Origin: Allomyces macrogynus ATCC 38327
Taxonomy: Eukaryota; Blastocladiomycota; Blastocladiomycetes; Blastocladiales; Blastocladiaceae
NCBI GenBank assembly: GCA_000151295.1
Contig: GG745383.1
Span: 229,544-263,088 of the forward strand
Direction: 5' to 3'
Length of the DNA: 33,545 bases
Of the stretch, positions 10,079-20,407 are shown piece by piece. A model generated the notes under the pieces. The model had not been told where the DNA came from and did not search any database. It was given only the letters and a program-made list of their open reading frames with translations. The position numbers were made by a program, and so were the translations under genes. The first letter of the stretch is position 1; the number at the start of each line of letters is the position of its first letter.

Positions 10079-10751
10079 ATGGCCTCGGAAAACGATCTCT
10101 CCAAGCAGCCGCGGTCAGTCTCGCCGGCGCCCTCGACCAAGTCCGACAAGGACGTGCCGCCCGACCCGGACGCTGCCAATGTCGTTCCCGCGCAGCACAA
10201 GTCGCAGTTCTTGCAGTTTGTCAAGACGCTGGCCAGTTTCACGGGCGATCTCTCGCAGCTCACCTGTCCGGCGTTTCTCTTGTCGGGCACGTCGTTGCTC
10301 GAGTACAGGCACGTTTTGCGCGTGCAATTCGAATCGACGTGATCCACCGGCTAAATTGCAACCGACTCTGCGACAGTGTGCACTGGGCCGACCACCCCGA
10401 ACTGCTCGCGCGCATCCCGACCATCACCGACCCGGCGCGCCGCATGGTCGCTGTCTCCCGCTGGTTCATTTCCACGCTCTACGGGTCGTTCCACTCGCGG
10501 TGCAAGACGGGCACCGAAAAGAAGCCCTATAACCCGGTTCTCGGCGAACAGTTCTTATGCTCGTGGCCCGCGGCCACGGTGACGAACCCGGACGGCACGA
10601 GTTTGGCGATCCCGACGACCAATCTGGTCTGCGAACAGGTCTCGCACCATCCGCCAGTCGGCGCGTTCTACTTGGATAACATGAACCAGAATATTTTCTT
10701 GAATGGGCATTGTACGTTTTCTTTGGATCTGGTTGTTTCTTTTTTTTTTTC

Positions 10752-10783
<32 letters not shown>

Positions 10784-11786
10784 CACGCGCGGCCGCGTAC
10801 GCTCACCTGATTGTTGGGAACTAGGCGGCCAAAAGACCAAGTTCAAGACGACCAGCATCAAAGTTGAGCAAACCGGCCGCGCAGTGCTCACCGTGCACCC
10901 GCCCAACGGCGAGATCGACGAGTACTTTATCACCCTGCCGGAACTCGTCTTGCGCGGCCTGCTCACGGGCCAACTGTTTGTCGAGCTCACGGGCACGTCC
11001 ACCATCACCTCGTCGTCGGGCTACTTGGCCACGTTCGAGTACTTGCCGAAACCCTGGTTTGGCGGCGACTACCATGTCTTCAAGGGCACGATTGGCGCGT
11101 TCGATGTGCCCGACGATCAATTGACGCCCGATTCGGCGAGTTCCACGAGCTCGTCGAGTTCGAGCAAGAAGAAGGCCAAAAAGGCCAAAAAGGCATCGGC
11201 GGCAATGGCCGCCGCGGCTGCGCGCGACGCGGTCACGAAACCGCTCTTCACGATGCAGGGGAAATGGACGACGTCGTGCACCGTCACCGACGTGGCGACC
11301 GGCACCACCACGCCCTTGTTCGACGCCGAGGCCGACGAAATGCATACGCCGTCGGTGGCCCCGCTCACGCAGCAGGACGACCTCGAGTCGCGCAAACTGT
11401 GGGCGGTCACGACCGAGCACCTGCGTAACGGCAATTATGCCGAGGCGACCGCGAGTAAGACGGCGATCGAGGACGCGCAGCGCGCGTTGCGCAAACAGCG
11501 TGCCGCCGCGGGTGACGTGTGGGCGCCAAAGTACTTTGCGTTTGTGGCTGACAATGATGCGGATTCGAATGTGGCGACGCCCGTTGCCGGATCGCCCGCC
11601 GGGTCGAATTTGCAACTCGACTCGGAACAGGCGAGTCCAACGTCCCTCGGGGCCGCGAGCTCAAGTTCGGGATTGTCGCGGTCGAGTTTGCGCGCGGTGG
11701 CCGTGGCCGGCGCGGGGAATGCGGCCGACGCGTTGACGGATTCGGGTCTGTGGACGTACATTGGCCAGACGAATGGCGGCAAGTAG
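10079..11786 (+). CDS. Oxysterol-binding-protein-related lipid-transfer protein (short ORP/Osh type), 3 exons, 508 aa
   Basis: Cytosolic sterol/phosphoinositide transfer protein. Exons are 10079-10308, 10377-10711 and 10825-11786, totalling 509 codons with stop. The OSBP fingerprint EQVSHHPP is intact at residues 163-170, preceded by EKKPYNPVLGE. The N-terminal core reads FTGDLSQLTCPAFLLSGTSL, then LLEYSVHWADHP, close to the Osh4-type pattern SLTEFSxYWAEHP. There is no PH domain, ankyrin repeat or FFAT motif, so this is the short, ligand-binding-domain-only type. A Lys-rich insertion (KKKAKKAKK) lies near residues 303-311, after a Ser run. A Ser/Ala-rich tail follows the domain. Intron 1 (68 nt) starts with GC rather than GT: GCACGT...CGACAG. 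Using the nearby GT would destroy the conserved EYS. Intron 2 (113 nt) holds a long T/C tract. The ATG at 10079 is the first in this frame after a long leader and fits the family N-terminus. Confidence 0.93.
10736..10784 (+). repeat. Pyrimidine tract with TTTTC units inside ORP intron 2
   Basis: About 49 bases of pure T/C, largely repeated TTTTC flanked by T runs. It sits between the donor GTACGT at 10712 and the acceptor CTAG at 10821-10824, and explains why this intron is longer (113 nt) than the others. Confidence 0.9.
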
Positions 11787-12085
11787 GTTGCGGGCCCCGA
11801 TGTGTCGACGCGATGTGTCGACGCGGTGCGGCACGGTCCGCACGGGCTCGAGCAGGTCGGGCGGGCGGGATATCCGTTTGGAAGTCGATATTTTTTGAGG
11901 CTTTTTGTTCTGGTTTTTTGGTTCACCCCATCCATATCTCTCACTTCAGTTGGCGTTGGCGTTGGTCGTTCTGCATTACCTTTTTCGTGATTTTCGTTTC
12001 GGGGACCGCGAGCGCGTGGGCCCGTTGGCCTGCGTCGCGGTGGACGTGGTGTTGATCAACTCGTTCATAACGAAATCAATCAATC

Positions 12086-12097
12086 AAAAAAAAAAAA
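12086..12097 (+). repeat. A12 homopolymer run
   Basis: Twelve A directly after two CAAT units, about 300 bases downstream of the ORP stop codon. It may be a simple run or the relic of an inserted poly(A) tail. No flanking target-site duplication is evident to me. Confidence 0.6.
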
Positions 12098-13710
12098 CAA
12101 TATTTGGATGTGCGCGTCTTCGAGATTCTGACACGGCAGATTGGTGATTCAGCTGGACGCCTGACATGCATCAGAACCGTTCAGAAATCACACCCGGTGC
12201 ATCCCGGCGCACCAGTCCGTCCTTGTCTGTGCAGATTTTTTGGGATAATCAATGTCATCTACATTATCCACATGGCGAAGTTTCGAGCGCGACGATTGGG
12301 TTCCCAAAATGCGCGCCCTGCAGAGCGACGTCGAAGTGCGTCTTGAAAGGCAATCACGACCACGTCCACCACAACAGGACGCATGTTGGCCATGCTCGAT
12401 GTGATGTTAAATACAAAGGGCTCTTCATTCTTCACCCCGTGTATAGATCTCCTTGCCAAGCGGGGCCCATCGTCATTTGAGACGGGATCGCGCACATCCT
12501 TTCGAGAATCTCAGACAGTCGTCAACACCCGTCAAGAAGTCCTAGTGGTTTGCTGACATGTCTGCCGCATCGCGCTGTCCTTTGTTGACAGCCCCACGGA
12601 GCAGGACTATTCACGGCTGGTTTTTTGTACCTATCTGCTCAGGGCACCCGGCCAAATCAGTTTGCTCGCAGTTTCTTAGCAATTTTTTGTGAGTCCCATT
12701 CAAAGCTCGCTCATCTCGTTCTTCTCCACCCGGTCGCAGTGAGCGTGCACTTGTTGTCCTGTTCGTCGTCAGAGCGTCCTTGAAAGGCTTCAAACCGTGT
12801 GCCCCACGCCACCCTCAGGCTGATATTGAGGCCGTGTCCTTCGCTCACACATTGATCCCCTGCACCACGCCGTGCTGTGCTGACAGCCACAGGCCAGCGC
12901 TCGTCGTGCACAGCCGCGCGACCATAGTTATTCCTGACGATCAGCAACGATCACCAAGTCCGTGAAGCAGCAGGTCCATTGTCCGGATTATCCGGTCACG
13001 AGTGCCACGTCCACAGCGCTGCGAGATGCGTGCGCTCGCCGCCACTCCCCGCAATTTCTTGATGTCGTGCATAGGCGTCAAATTGGCGCGCGCGTGAGCA
13101 TGCCATCGGCAGCAGTTGCAATAAATAGCCTCGGCGAGGCATACCCCTAGTCAACGCCGGCCGATTCGCCGAGCCGGTCCGGGTCCTTCAAGTTCAAGGC
13201 CAAACGCCACAAGCGCCTCCGCCGGCGCGCCGCCGGACACCTTTCGTTTGGGCGCGAGACGCGTCCCAGTACCATTTCTTTCTCTCACCACCTCTTCAGT
13301 TCCGCCGGCTGTTCGCTACCAGACGCCCTTGTCGCCACCAGACCTGCTCTCGTTTTCCGCCAGCGCCGCCGCGAACCACAGGCACTCGCGCGCACAACGC
13401 CAGGGCCGCAACCGACATCACGGCCCCCGCACGCATGGAGAACGGCGCGCGCGCACCGCGATGACCAACGACGTTGACGCCGCGGGATGGCATCCCGACC
13501 AACCGACCCCTTGGTCGTTGGGCCCGGGAATGCTATTGGCTTGGCACGCAGCTGCACGGCAGCACCAATCTCCCAACGCTCTCTCTCTCCCTTCCTCGCC
13601 ATCATCATCGCCTCACCGTGGATCCGCTGGAACCAGTCAGCCAAGTCATCGCGACCACACGTCAAGTCGCCGACACCGACGCCCCGTCCGCGCACCAGCA
13701 GCGCGCAGAG

Positions 13711-13719
13711 ATATATATA
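13711..13719 (+). promoter_or_regulatory. TATA box of the ABC transporter gene
   Basis: ATATATATA, followed by G, in strongly GC-rich surroundings, 123 bases before the ATG at 13842. A weaker AT-rich element, AATAAATA, lies near 13120. Confidence 0.55.
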
Positions 13720-13841
13720 GACGGCACAGCCCCACGTCGGACCCGACAACAACCATCTCGCACTTCTGACGCACGACCAACGACAACGCCTGATCTCTTC
13801 GCCTCGTTCTCCACCATCATCAACCCGGACCCGCGACCATC

Positions 13842-16800
13842 ATGGGCCACCATCACCACCGGCGGCACGCGCGCCGCGCCAAGTTGCGCGACGAAGAAGC
13901 CGGCGCGCCCGCCGACCTCGAGGCCGCTGCCATGGCGACCCCGACGTTGCCCGCGGTCCCGTACTACCGCCTGTTCCGGTTCGCCGACACGGGCGACAAA
14001 GTGCTTATGGCGCTCGGTTCGCTCGGCGCGGTGGGTGCCGGTGCCGCGCAGCCGCTCATGACGATTGTGCGTTCACGTTCATTTTGCTCAACGTCCGCGG
14101 CGGGGTGGAGAACGAGCACTGACACTCCGTCCGCGGTTTCCAGGTTATGGGCAACATGATCAACGTGTTCAACACGTACGACTTCATTCTCGAGGCCTCG
14201 CGCGCGCACCCAGGCCGGATTTCGCAGGCGCAGCTCGACGCGGCCAAAGACAAGTTTTTCGACGACTTGATGGTCTATGTCTACTACTTTTTGGGGCTCG
14301 CCGTCGGCACGTTTGTGCTCTCGTATGCGCAAATGGCGTTGTGGAAATGGGCGGGTGAATCGCAGACGTTCAAGGTGAAAAAGGCCTACTTGCAGGCACT
14401 GTTGCGGCAAGAAATTGCGTATTATGATACGACCAAGCGTGGCGAGTTGACGTGTACGTTGTGGGTGGTTGGAGTGGGGTGGAGGTGCGGTTGAAGGTGC
14501 TCACGGCGTCGGGATTATGACTAGCGCGCATCAACTCGGACACGGACCAGATCCAAGAGGGTATCTCGGACAAGGTCGGGTCGACGCTCAACTCGCTCGC
14601 CATGTTCGTCACGGCGTTTGTGATTGCCTTCACCAAAGGGTACGGTCATTTTTCTTGAACCCCGCTCACTGTCCCCGTGTCGAGTTCACACTCACGCATC
14701 CCCTCCACCCCGCTAGCCCTGTCCTCGCCGGAATCCTGTGCACGTCACTACCCCTCATGCTCATGTCCGGCGGCCTCATGGGCAAAATCTCGCAAAAGTA
14801 CGTGCGCGGTGCGCTCAACTTTTACGCGCGCGCCGGCGCCGTCGCCGAAGAAGTGTTTGCGGGCATCAAGACGGTGGCCTCGTTTGGCCGGCAAAAGGAG
14901 GACCGCGCGCGGTACCGCGCCGAACTCGACCGCGTCGCGCAAGAGGAATCGAGTAAAGGGTTTGTGATTGGCGGCGGGATCGGCTCGATCATGTTTATCA
15001 TGTTTGCCAGCTACTCGCTCGCCTTCTGGTACGGCGCGCAGCAGATTGGCAAGGGCAACATGGACGTTGGCACGTTTTTGAATACGGTCATGGCGTATTT
15101 CATCGGGTACGTTCGTCACGGCACGCGCGGCGCCTTGTGGGGTGGAATTCGGGCGCGAAGCTGACTGCGATTTGTTTTGCGCCACCTGCAGGTCCTCGTC
15201 CATTTCGTTCATCGTGCCCAACTTCAACGCGTTCGTCACGGCCGGCGGCGCCGCCGCGCGCATCTACGACGTGATCGACCGTACGCCCGTCGTCGACCCA
15301 TTCGACGAGTCCGGGCTCAAGCCCGACGGCGTCAAGGGCGATATTCAGTTCAAGGACGTCAAGTTTGCCTACCCGACGCGGCTGCAGGTGCCGATCTTGA
15401 ACGGGTTCTCGCTCAACATTGATGCGGGCACGACGGTCGCGCTCGTCGGTCAGGTACGTTTTGAATGGCTGGAACGCGCACGACACGGTGGAGAAGGTTG
15501 GCTGACGCGTGAACGCGAATCTAGTCAGGGTCCGGCAAGTCGACGTGCATTTCGTTGCTCGAGCGGTACTACCAGCCGCTCTCCGGTTCGATCTTGCTCG
15601 ACGGCACGCCGCTCAACCAGCTCAACATTCAGTGGTTGCGGTCGCAGATTGGCGTCATTTCGCAGGGTAAACGAGCTTCTTCTCCTCATTTCCTTGTCCC
15701 AGCCTACTTTGGCTCACTGGCTCTGCCTTCTCCACCCCCCAGAGCCCGTCCTGTTCAACGCGACGATCCGGCAAAACGTCGCGTGGGGTGCCGACCACGA
15801 CGTGACCGACGAGGAGATCGAGACGTCGCTGCGGCAAGCCAACGCATGGAACTTTGTCAAGGACTTGCCCGAGGGCACGGCGACCATGATTGGCGAAAGC
15901 GGCGCCAACTTGAGTGGTGGGCAGAAGCAGCGCATTGCCATCGGTACGTCTCCGCCCCCATTTTTGCGCCGATTTTCATTTTGATTCGCGTTCCTGGACT
16001 GACGTGACCCTGCTTCACCTTGTCCATCCAGCGCGCGCGCTCATCCGCGACCCCAAAATCCTGCTGCTCGACGAAGCCACGTCGGCGCTCGACACGCAGT
16101 CGGAGAAAATGGTGCAGGACGCGCTCGACAATGCGTCGCGCGGGCGCACGACCATTATTGTCGCGCACCGCCTGTCGTCGATCCGCGACGCCGACAAGAT
16201 CGTCGTCATGAAGCACGGCGAAATCGTCGAGCTCGGCACGCACCAGGAGCTGATTGACCGGCACGGATTCTATTGGGAGCTCGTGCACGAGCAGCAGATC
16301 GAGGTCGAGGACTCGTCGTCGTCGGACGAGGACGAGGAAGGGTACACAACGACCGCGGGCGAGTCGTCGGACTCTGTGCTTATCACGCCGGCGTCGCTGG
16401 CCAGGTCAGCTAGTGTCAAGTCGGTCACGCTCGATCGACATCATGCGGCGTTACCGAAACTCGAGGATGAAGTCGCGCAGGAGAAGTCGCCGATTATGCG
16501 GGTGCTGCGCATGAACATCAGCCAGTGGCGGTGGATCTTGCTCGGGTGCTTCTCGGCCTTTGTCGCTGGCGGAATTACCCCCGGATACGCGCTCGTATAC
16601 AGTGAAGCCGTAACACAATATGGGTCCGCTATGATTCTCACGCCGCAAGGGAAGATGGTGCCGAACGCGGACAAGCTCGACGACCTCGGTTCGAAATGGG
16701 GGCTCGTGTTTTTGGGCATCGCCATCGGCGCCGGGCTCTTCAACGGTCTCCAAATGGCGTCTTTTATTACTGCGGGCGAGGCGGCCGTGCTCAAGATTCG

Positions 16801-18685
16801 GGACTTGGTATTCTACGCGCTCATCGGCCAGGAGGGGGCGTTTTACGTATGTGCCCGGTGGAGCCGTCTGCTCCCATCTGATCGCGCCTGATCGCATTGT
16901 TCGACGTTTTTATGACTGACTCGCTGCTTTTCAACCCTAGGACCGCCCAGAAAACTCGGTTGGCGCGCTCGCGTCCAAGCTCGCCGTCGAGTCGAACCTG
17001 ATCCGCAAACTCGTTGGCGACAGTACGTCCGCTCCTTTGATCACTGCTCTGTACGCTTGTGCGCGTCCCTGACCTGTTCCTGTCGTCTATTCTTTTAGCC
17101 ATGGGCACAATTGTGCAAATTACCGTGACGCTACTCGCGGGTTCGATCATTGCCCTCGTGACCGGGTGGCAGCTCGCGCTCGTCGTGCTCGCGTGTGCGC
17201 CGCTGATCCTGTTCGCTGGCGTCGTGCAGTCACGCGCGATTCGCGGTCTCGGGCGGCAACAGGCCGAGAACGCAGCGTCGCAGCTCGCGTCCGAGGCCGT
17301 GGGCAACGTGCGCACGATAGCGGCGCTCTCGCTCGAGAAGCGGTTCCTGGCCGAGTACGATGCGCGGCTCGATTCGCCGTACCGCGAAGCTCGCCGCAAC
17401 GCGCTGATCGGGTCGATTGCGTTTGCGCTCTCGACAGCGGCGCTGTTCCTGATTTACTGCGTCGCCTACGTCTACGCCGGGTACCTGCTGGGTTGGAACA
17501 CGATGACGTTCCGCCAGATTTTCCGTGTCATCAGTACGTTCAAGTCTTCTTCGTGGTGATCGGGAGGAGCGCACGACTGACAGCTTGCGCTGCACTTTTG
17601 CTTAGTGACGGTCATGTTCTCGGCCATGATGGGCGGCCGGATTGCCTCGCTCCTGCCCGACTACGCGACCGCGCGCGACGCGGCCTACGACCTGTTCCGC
17701 ATTATTGACCGTCGTCCGCCGATCGACGTCTTCCGCGCGCCAGAGTCGGCCGTTGTCCTGGACCCGAACACTGTCAAGGGCGAAGTCGAGTTTCGCAACG
17801 TTCATTTCCGGTACCCGACGCGGCCCAAAGTCAAAGTGCACCGTGGCCTGTCGTTCACGGTACCCGCAGGCAAGAAAGTGGCGCTGGTTGGTGCCAGTGG
17901 GTGCGGTAAATCGACGTGTATCCAGCAGCTGATGCGGTGGTACGATTGCGAAAAGGGAGAGGTGTTGATTGATGGGGTCGCGATCCCGGATATCAATGTG
18001 AATTCGCTGCGTGCGGTCGTGTCGACGGTCGCTCAAGGTGCGCTCTCCACTTGCATTTTGTACTCCCGGTGTATGTTGTTCGCAGAGACTGACGGATGAT
18101 GCTGCTGCCTCCAGAACCTATCCTCATGACCGGCACAATCGCCGACAACATCAAGTACGGCGCCCTCGACCCGACCGCGGCGACAGAGGAGGACGTGATC
18201 CGTGCCGCCAAGGCCGCCGACGTGCACGAGTTTATCAAGTCCTTGCCGCTCGGGTACGCGACGCCCGTCGGCGAAAAGGGTTCGATGCTGTCGGGTGGGC
18301 AAAAGCAGCGCGTGGCTATTGGTACGATTTCTCTCACTTTCACTCTCGTGCATTTTGCTGTTGGCAACAACTGACTTTTCCATCCCCATTTCCAGCCCGC
18401 GCCCTGATCCGCAACCCCAAGATCCTGCTCCTCGACGAATCGACGTCGGCACTGGACGCCGAGTCTGAGGCGCTCGTGCAGCGCGCGCTGGATGCGGCCG
18501 CGGTCGGGCGTACGACCATCGTCGTTGCGCACCGGTTGAGTACGGTCCAGAACGCCGATTTGATTGTCGTCTTGCAGAACGGGCGCGCCGTCGAGCAGGG
18601 CACTCACCGCCAGCTGATTGCGGCCAAGGGCGTGTATTTCGGGCTGGTGCAGACGCAGATGGAGATCAAGCCGGCAGCAGCGTGA
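13842..18685 (+). CDS. Full-size ABCB (MDR/P-glycoprotein-type) ABC transporter, 13 exons, 1301 aa
   Basis: Membrane exporter, TMD-NBD-TMD-NBD. Exons: 13842-14066, 14144-14453, 14525-14639, 14717-15106, 15192-15453, 15525-15666, 15743-15943, 16032-16846, 16941-17022, 17099-17533, 17606-18037, 18115-18321, 18396-18685, summing to 1302 codons with stop. Introns are 71-94 nt, mostly GTACGT with CTGAC. NBD1: Walker A GQSGSGKST (433-441), Q-loop VISQEPVLF (Gln481), signature LSGGQKQR (538-545), Walker B ILLLDE (Glu563), His594. NBD2: GASGCGKST (1088-1096), Gln1136, LSGGQKQR (1195-1202), Glu1220, His1251. Both catalytic glutamates are present, so both ATP sites look active. The N-terminus has a HHHH run and basic residues. 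The inter-half linker (about 630-700) is Ser/Asp/Glu-rich and looks like a phosphorylation-prone regulatory segment. Substrate cannot be read from sequence; drug, lipid or peptide (Ste6-like) export are all possible. Confidence 0.95.
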
Positions 18686-18883
18686 GTGGGTTGGGATTGG
18701 TGGATGAATGGAGATGTATTTATAGTACTTTGTCTTTGTTTCTCCCCTCGATTTGGGACTGTCCGCGAGTAATTGTGCGGATGAAATATCAGCGAAGGGT
18801 CGGATTGAAAAGAGAAAACATCGCTCAAATAATCAGACGGCAAGCTGGAATCCTCGAGGTCATATACCAAATGTTACAATCTT

Positions 18884-18899
18884 CCAGGATCGAACCTGG
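18884..18899 (-). repeat. B-box-like T-arm hairpin (tRNA-derived relic)
   Basis: The minus strand reads CCAGGTTCGATCCTGG, a 5-bp stem around a TTCGAT loop as in a tRNA T-arm, matching the Pol III B box GGTTCGANNCC. I could not fold a full cloverleaf around it, so I read it as a fragment of a tRNA-derived short repeat. Confidence 0.35.
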
Positions 18900-19852
18900 C
18901 AGCAACTTGGCAAGTTGGCGTCACAACGGCGTTCCCTGTTCCATGCCCTCAAATGTCAACCATGTCTTGCTTCCAAGAATTGTGTCGCCTTTCCATTTTG
19001 CAGTCATTATAGGCACGTCACCCATGCATGACCAACTAAGGAACCACACTCAATTTCAGCTCATACACACAGTTGGTATTGCACCTGCAGCAGAGGGGGC
19101 CGCATGTGAGCGGCTAAACATATTTGTACTAGAGGGCTGCTTCCAGAAATCGAGCATATATGTTTGCTCCAGGGATTGGACCTGTAGCTACAATTGCTCA
19201 TGATTGACGGCACAAATGAACACCTCCTGGGGGCTCACTCTCAAAAACACCGAATTCCAATTCGGCGCAGCAGCGTCACAGCGCCAAAGTGGATCCATAA
19301 TTTCACGTCGCAAAAACCTCGTCAGCCTCGCTGCGACCTCGGGTCCTGTATTGCCGTTCCTGAGAAAATATTTCCGCGAGACGTCTCACAGTGATGGGGG
19401 TCGTCGAGCGAGAAAGCCAATGATACCGGGCTGTCTGGGCAGGTCGTTGGCGGGCACAATCGTGCGGATGCAGCAAATTGGGTTCAGTGGGCGGGGAAGA
19501 AGAGTTGGTCGGCAGCGTTTGCGCCGGTGCGCACGTCCGCTTGGCACTGGTTTTTGGCCGTGGACAGTGGATGGAAGGCAACGCAGAAGAAAAGCGCAAA
19601 TCGAACGCGCTTCTCGCCTCTATGCGCAAGTCACGCGCCCCACGACTTGACCGCGAGACGAGCCAAATTTGTTGGGCAAAGCGTAAGGGCGTCTGAAGAG
19701 AGAAAAAAATAGAATGCTGGACAAAAAGTTGTTCGGCAAGCTGATTGGGTTGGGAATGTGAGGGCAAGGGCTTGAAATAGAATGGCCATAACGGCAGCTG
19801 CTTGACTCCAGTGACAATCGACCCAAATTAACTAAGGTAGTCGGGACTTTTT

Positions 19853-19930
19853 GTGACCCCCGGGAATCGAACCCAAGCACCCATGATAGCGCATCATTGC
19901 CTACAGGTGCGCCGTAGGACCCGGAATCAC
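19853..19930 (-). repeat. tRNA-like 78-nt element, probably a relic rather than a working tRNA
   Basis: On the minus strand the ends GTGATTC and GGGTCAC pair over 7 positions (two G-U). The T-arm is good (TTGGG, TTCGATT, CCCGG). A D-arm-like hairpin CCTAC/GTAGG precedes it. The middle arm forms a stem around TGCGCTA, but the loop lacks the universal U33 and five bases instead of two separate the acceptor and D-arm. No T-run terminator follows. A decayed tRNA or tRNA-derived SINE fits best. I cannot assign an anticodon. Confidence 0.35.
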
Positions 19931-20407
19931 GATCGCGATGAGGGTTTGAGTAGTGGCGGTGACCCGAGCCCACAACCATCATGATCTTGGAGCTCAACTC
20001 TCTGGATGAGAAGTGACAACAAGAGGGAACAACGATTCGACCCACGAGAATGTGACCAGTGAACGCGTCTGCAAACTTTGCCTGAGTTGTGATTTGGGAG
20101 GAGATCTTGCATTGCGTTTCCAGCTTCCCCGCGAGGCCTGAGCTCAACAAACGTGCTCCACAAACCTGACTTGGAGTACTCCGACTTCCATCAGAAGCAG
20201 GTGCAAAACTGAACCATAGCCGTGGTCCGTATCCATTTTGTCCACGACGCAAAGCAACCCAACTACCTGACCTACAGTCCCGACCGCGCGTTCCCTACCT
20301 CCCAACCCGCACTTGCTATCCTACCTATCCTAATCCTAGTCCGTTCCGCCTCTCCAGTGCAGTCCCTCTCTCTCTCTTCCATCCCTCCGCTCAACTCTCC
20401 ACCCGAA

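Larger units (their letters stand above)
11787..13841. other. Gene-free stretch between ORP and the ABC transporter
   Basis: The left part should include the ORP 3' untranslated region. Open frames here are short (up to about 105 codons) and unsupported, and splice signals do not join them. A 12-base A run lies at 12086-12097. From about 13150 the sequence is again GC-rich and forms the upstream region of the ABC transporter. It has a TATA element at 13711-13719 and several upstream ATGs (for example 13435 and 13487), which may lie outside the transcript. The 173-codon frame at 13248-13769 is Ser/Pro/His/Arg-rich and I do not support it. Confidence 0.55.
18686..20407. other. Gene-free stretch with tRNA-like relics
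   Basis: This lies between the ABC transporter and cyclase 3' ends, which converge here. It is visibly less GC-rich than the genes. Frames up to 210 codons (minus, 19620-20252) are Ser-rich without domains or splice support. It holds tRNA-promoter-B-box-like hairpins in minus orientation at 18884-18899 and in the tRNA-like block 19853-19930. A more decayed one lies near 19168-19187. About 20260-20407 is C/T-rich and probably the cyclase 3' untranslated region. Confidence 0.55.

Noticed and set aside
13248..13769. 173-codon plus frame upstream of the ABC transporter
   Set aside because: Ser/Pro/His/Arg-rich low complexity, overlaps the TATA box of the ABC gene, and lacks any recognisable domain.
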